Assembly (NCBI GenBank): GCA_018813505.1
Contig: JAHJBM010000006.1
Span: 1 to 34,594, forward strand
DNA length: 34,594 bases
From: Microcaldota archaeon
Lineage (GTDB): Archaea > Micrarchaeota > Micrarchaeia > Anstonellales > Bilamarchaeaceae
Direction of reading: 5' to 3'
Shown here: piece by piece, positions 31,825 through 34,594 of the stretch
How the letters are laid out: every line of letters begins with the position of its first letter
Numbering within the stretch: position 1 is the first letter of the stretch
The notes under the pieces: model-generated
Database searches by the model: none
Seen by the model: only the letters and a program-made list of their open reading frames with translations
Told to the model about the DNA's origin: nothing
Position numbers and translations under genes: made by a program

Positions 31825-31956
31825 GTAAACACCAAAATATGATATTGATATCGCTTCTGCTCGATACAACTTTATAATCTTATCATATATTGTTTGGCAA
31901 TTCATTAGACCATCTCATAAGCTTATAAATTTTCTCAGATAATGATCTTATAATAA

Positions 31957-32058
31957 TTGACATAAAAAACATCATCTATTAGCCTAGCGGGCTGATGCAA
32001 CCGACGATTTTGGTGCATTGGTAGCAAGCATTGGTTTTAAGATTAAAATTTATGTCAA
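31957..32058. other. structured element upstream of the second KaiC-like gene
   Basis: TTGACATAAA (31957-31966) and TTTATGTCAA (32049-32058) are perfect 10-bp inverted repeats enclosing two hairpins: AGCC/GGCT (31981-31993) and ATGCAACC with GGTGCAT (31995-32018, one bulge). GCATTGGT occurs twice (32015, 32028). It could be a small RNA, a leader structure or a binding region. It does not fold as a tRNA, and no clear C/D boxes are seen. Confidence 0.5.
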
Positions 32059-32073
32059 ACATGCGTGATAATT

Positions 32074-32760
32074 ATGGATAAAGTAAAAACAGGGATTTCA
32101 GGTTTGGATGAAATGCTTAATGGTGGCATTCCAGTAGGTAGACATGTTGCTTTATACGGTGGTCCTGGTGCGGGAAAGACTTCATTCTGTTTCGAGTACC
32201 TTTATCAGGGAGCGAAACTTGGAGAACCTGGTCTTTATGTGTCATTGGAAGAAACCCCTGAGGACATTATCGAGAATATGAAAAGCACATTTCCATTGCT
32301 TACTGATGTGCCGCAGCTTATCAAGGAAAAGAAGCTTGAATTAATAAAGCCTGACAAGCTCGACCTTGAGGAGGTTGCAAATATACTTGAAGACAGGATA
32401 ACCACCAACGGCATAAAACGGGCAGTTATTGATTCTGCTACAATGATTCGTTTATCATTCAAAAGCGAAACAGAATACAGACAAACCCTGTTTGAATTTC
32501 TTTCATTATTAAGGAATCTTGATGTGACTTCAATTACTGTTGTTGAGGCTAACACTGCAACCCGTTCTGAAATGCATTATGATATAGAACATTTTGTTAT
32601 GGATGGAATTATCAACCTCTATAATCTTGATCGCGAAGACAGGCGGGTAAGGGCATTGGAAATTTTTAAAATGCGAGGTACGGATCATTCGCGCGATCTG
32701 GTTCCATTCAAGGTTACGCCATCCGGTATAAAGGTATATACTGGAGAAAAAGTATTTTAA
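32074..32760 (+). CDS. KaiC-like RecA-fold ATPase
   Basis: A 228-residue single-domain KaiC-family ATPase with intact motifs: ISGLDEMLNGGIP (8-20), Walker A GGPGAGKTS (29-37) with K35, the catalytic Glu pair in SLEET (57-61), and Walker B KRAVIDSATM. It is the normal counterpart of the variant at 10024. ATG 32074 follows GTGAT; a GTG at 32065 is possible. Related archaeal proteins regulate motility or signalling. No motility genes are present here, so the role is unknown. Confidence 0.88.
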   Translation: MDKVKTGISGLDEMLNGGIPVGRHVALYGGPGAGKTSFCFEYLYQGAKLGEPGLYVSLEETPEDIIENMKSTFPLLTDVPQLIKEKKLELIKPDKLDLEEVANILEDRITTNGIKRAVIDSATMIRLSFKSETEYRQTLFEFLSLLRNLDVTSITVVEANTATRSEMHYDIEHFVMDGIINLYNLDREDRRVRALEIFKMRGTDHSRDLVPFKVTPSGIKVYTGEKVF

Positions 32761-32801
32761 TTTCTTTATTTTTTCAAATTTTTGGTGTTGGTGTGGTGAA
32801 A

Positions 32802-33218
32802 ATGAAAAAAATATTGATCTCTGGGATTGTGGCCGGAATAGTAATGTTCATTGTGTCTATGATTTTCAGCATGCTATCTGGTGCAATACTACCATCACTG
32901 ACTGTAGAATACGAGAATTCTGCACTTTTCAGGCCATGGTCTGATCCTTTGATGTCTCTTTTTTTCCTTTATCCATTCTTACTTGGTCTGGTGCTTGCAT
33001 GGGCATGGGACAAGACAAAAGGACTGGTTCCGGGTCGAGCGTTTTGGGAGAAGGGAGCATTGTTTGGTGCTGCATTTATACTGATATCTATAATTCCAGG
33101 AATGTTCATGTCTTATAGCTCATTTCAGGTTTCGTTTGCAATGGTTTTATCATGGACGATCAGTTCATTGTTGCAAGTGGTTTGCGCTGGAATGGTTTTT
33201 GCAAAAATGAATGAGTAA
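32802..33218 (+). CDS. four-helix membrane protein of unknown function
   Basis: A 138-residue integral membrane protein with about four hydrophobic segments (near residues 5-28, 48-67, 85-103 and 108-132) and little else. The family is not recognised. ATG 32802 has GGTG 8 bases upstream (32790-32793); GTG codons at 32793 and 32796 would add 2-3 residues. It lies 41 bases after the KaiC-like gene and may be co-transcribed. A T-rich run follows its stop, where it converges on the next gene. Confidence 0.72.
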   Translation: MKKILISGIVAGIVMFIVSMIFSMLSGAILPSLTVEYENSALFRPWSDPLMSLFFLYPFLLGLVLAWAWDKTKGLVPGRAFWEKGALFGAAFILISIIPGMFMSYSSFQVSFAMVLSWTISSLLQVVCAGMVFAKMNE

Positions 33219-33243
33219 TTTCTTTTCTTTTTTAACCTAATTA

Positions 33244-34254
33244 TTATTGCCTGCATGCAGCTCGGATATTTTGTTGCAATGCAGCATTCCAATCTGCACC
33301 ATTCAGGATTTGTGCGCCAAGATCACGTGCGGTTGCTCTAGCTCCTATATCTCTTGCAACTTCGTAATATCCACATGCACCATCAACATCTCCGGTTCCA
33401 TAAACCCGTCTACCTGCCTGGAAAGCATCTACAAAAGCATTATTGTATACTGTTCCGAGTTGTTCTCTTGCGTATATCCATGTTCTTCCACATGCATCAA
33501 ATGCAGCTTCAAACGCTTCCATTGACATTGCATTATTTCCTTGCCTTCCATGGTGTTCTCCCATTTCAGCATGATAAACTGCTGTTGCAGCATTGCCACG
33601 AAGATCTATTTGTGAGTTCCATGGCATTCTTTCTGTTGTTGTTTCTCCAAAAAGCGTTCTAAGGTAAATTTTGCTTCCGTTAATCATAACATATGCAATT
33701 GCATCCGGTCTGCCTGTTGGTATGTTTAATCTAATGTTTCCAATGCTCGCTTGTCCACGTACCATATCAAATATCTGGATTCCAGTATTATCGACACCAA
33801 ATCCTGCACCTCTAAGCATTCCTATGAAAACCGCGGCTTCCTCGCTACAATCCCCGCCCCTGTTTGTCCATGTTCCTATGGCATCTCTGGGTGCCCTGCC
33901 TGTTGCTTCAGATGCTCTCAGTCTTGCACTAACCACTCTGAAAACTTCCTGTACTTTTGCGTTTGCATCTCCTGACATTCCGCGAATACGTGTTGCTTCT
34001 GTTTGCATTTCGCTATTAAGTGTAAATGGATTATGGTTGCGATCATAAGTTTGTGTTGCAGGTCGCGCTTGTTCTGCATGTGCGGTTCCTTCAGCAAGCG
34101 GAGATAATCTTGACAGTGCATCTCTGGCTGGTTTGGTTGCTAAAGCAGTACCAACTCCAACAATGCCAAAAACTAGCGCTCGCCTTCCTTGGTCTACCGG
34201 TGTTTCTTTTTTCTGTTGGCCTACCCCGTAAGCTTTTCTTGAGAAATATGACAT
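33244..34254 (-). CDS. secreted transglutaminase-like protein with helical repeats
   Basis: A 336-residue protein. An Arg pair (24-25) precedes a hydrophobic stretch (27-40), like a twin-arginine signal or membrane anchor. Residues about 80-205 resemble the transglutaminase-like fold, with GGDCSEEAAVFIGMLRGAGF holding the nucleophile C136. The usual His is not seen where expected (AIAYVMING, family HAWV), so activity is doubtful. The rest (about 220-336) looks like helical TPR/Sel1 repeats (GNNAMSMEAFEAAFDACG, GDVDGACGYYEVARDIG). CATTTAAAAAC about 28 bases before the ATG suggests a leaderless transcript. Its composition is richer in Ala/Gly/Arg than that of its neighbours. Confidence 0.75.
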   Translation of the reverse strand: MSYFSRKAYGVGQQKKETPVDQGRRALVFGIVGVGTALATKPARDALSRLSPLAEGTAHAEQARPATQTYDRNHNPFTLNSEMQTEATRIRGMSGDANAKVQEVFRVVSARLRASEATGRAPRDAIGTWTNRGGDCSEEAAVFIGMLRGAGFGVDNTGIQIFDMVRGQASIGNIRLNIPTGRPDAIAYVMINGSKIYLRTLFGETTTERMPWNSQIDLRGNAATAVYHAEMGEHHGRQGNNAMSMEAFEAAFDACGRTWIYAREQLGTVYNNAFVDAFQAGRRVYGTGDVDGACGYYEVARDIGARATARDLGAQILNGADWNAALQQNIRAACRQ

Positions 34255-34317
34255 ATGTATAATTAGGGTTCTAAGTGTTTTTAAATGTTCGGTTGTGTCG
34301 AAATTACAGAGATTCAG

Positions 34318-34594
34318 CTATTGACTCAAAATCTTTTTCTTTTTAAATTCAAAAAGAGGAATGATCAATATCAGCACCACTCCCTGAACCAAAAGTGTGG
34401 TTTGAAGATCCCATGTTATGAATATGAAGTAGCCTATCAGGCCGCTTGTAAACCTGCCCAGGTTAAGCATGAATTCCCTTCCAGCCATCGCTTTTGGCAT
34501 TGACTTCACATTATCAACAACCAATGCGATATTTAGCGGATAGAACAGTCTGATAAAGAAAATCATGGCTCCAAACGACAGGAACAAAGCGACG
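34318..34594 (-). CDS. transporter-like membrane protein, C-terminal part (cut by the window end)
   Basis: An open frame running off the window on its 5' side and encoding at least 91 residues with three hydrophobic segments (AMIFFIRLFYPLNIALVV, LIGYFIFITWDL, LVQGVVLILIIPLFEF) and a basic end (KKKKILSQ). The pattern of helices, a conserved-looking GREFMLNLGRFTSG loop and the short basic tail fit the last part of a major-facilitator-type transporter. With only the end visible, substrate and family remain uncertain. Confidence 0.6.
   Translation of the reverse strand, partial: VALFLSFGAMIFFIRLFYPLNIALVVDNVKSMPKAMAGREFMLNLGRFTSGLIGYFIFITWDLQTTLLVQGVVLILIIPLFEFKKKKILSQ

Noticed and set aside
31981..32040. 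Box C/D guide RNA before the KaiC-like gene
   Set aside because: CTGATGC is only a weak C box and no D box lies at a suitable distance.
1..34594. CRISPR array, rRNA genes or a replication origin
   Set aside because: No regularly spaced identical repeats, no rRNA-like stretches and no recognisable origin repeats with an Orc1/Cdc6 gene are seen.

Overview
The window is archaeal chromosomal DNA. The evidence is ribosomal protein L10e, an archaeal replication factor C small subunit, a Nop5-type box C/D RNP protein, archaeal-type PEP carboxylase, a short archaeal triosephosphate isomerase, KaiC-family ATPases, and four tRNA genes interrupted by introns with bulge-helix-bulge (BHB) junctions. Starts are a mix of leaderless genes (TATA-like box about 25-30 nt before the ATG) and genes with GGTGAT/GAGGTGA ribosome sites. 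The AT-rich DNA, tight packing and many tRNA introns would fit a DPANN lineage such as Micrarchaeota, but that placement is inference.

Layout. 1-8849: one tightly coupled operon carrying the whole histidine pathway (hisD, a hisC-HAD phosphatase fusion, hisB, G, H, A, F, IE), opened by an AbrB-type DNA-binding protein gene and closed by hisS. 8861-11369: a small unknown gene, a hairpin-rich spacer, a HisA-like paralogue cut by an in-frame UGA, and a two-gene unit with a KaiC-like ATPase. 11581-13642: a Nop5/Prp31-like protein with an arginine/serine-rich N-terminus, a phosphoesterase and an acetyltransferase in overlapping order. 13692-17040: tRNA-Pro(UGG) with three introns, an alpha-helical repeat protein, tRNA-Thr(CGU) with one intron, tRNA-Gly(UCC) with two, tpiA, and tRNA-Ser(CGA) with two. 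17061-19524: the AMMECR1-Memo-radical SAM trio. 19563-23974: an unknown gene, L10e, a winged-helix coiled-coil protein and a winged-helix regulator. 24041-26252: a J-domain protein gene between two identical 107-bp direct repeats that copy the 3' end of the neighbouring gene. 26253-34594: membrane proteins, PEP carboxylase behind a second hairpin-rich spacer, a Yip1-like protein, two tandem surface proteins, rfcS, a second KaiC-like ATPase, a transglutaminase-like protein and the end of a transporter gene.

The most striking content is the set of eight introns in four tRNA genes, at D-loop, anticodon-loop and T-loop positions. Several share sequence although they sit in different tRNAs and at different positions, which suggests intron spread. 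Splicing them out gives tRNAs of 73 (Pro), 72 (Thr), 73 (Gly) and 82 (Ser) nt with correct cloverleaf arms. Other points worth attention are the 107-bp repeats around the J-domain gene, the Nop5 protein lacking its fibrillarin-binding domain, the HisC-HAD fusion that can supply histidinol-phosphate phosphatase, and two spacers built of chained hairpins that share a 13-nt palindrome.
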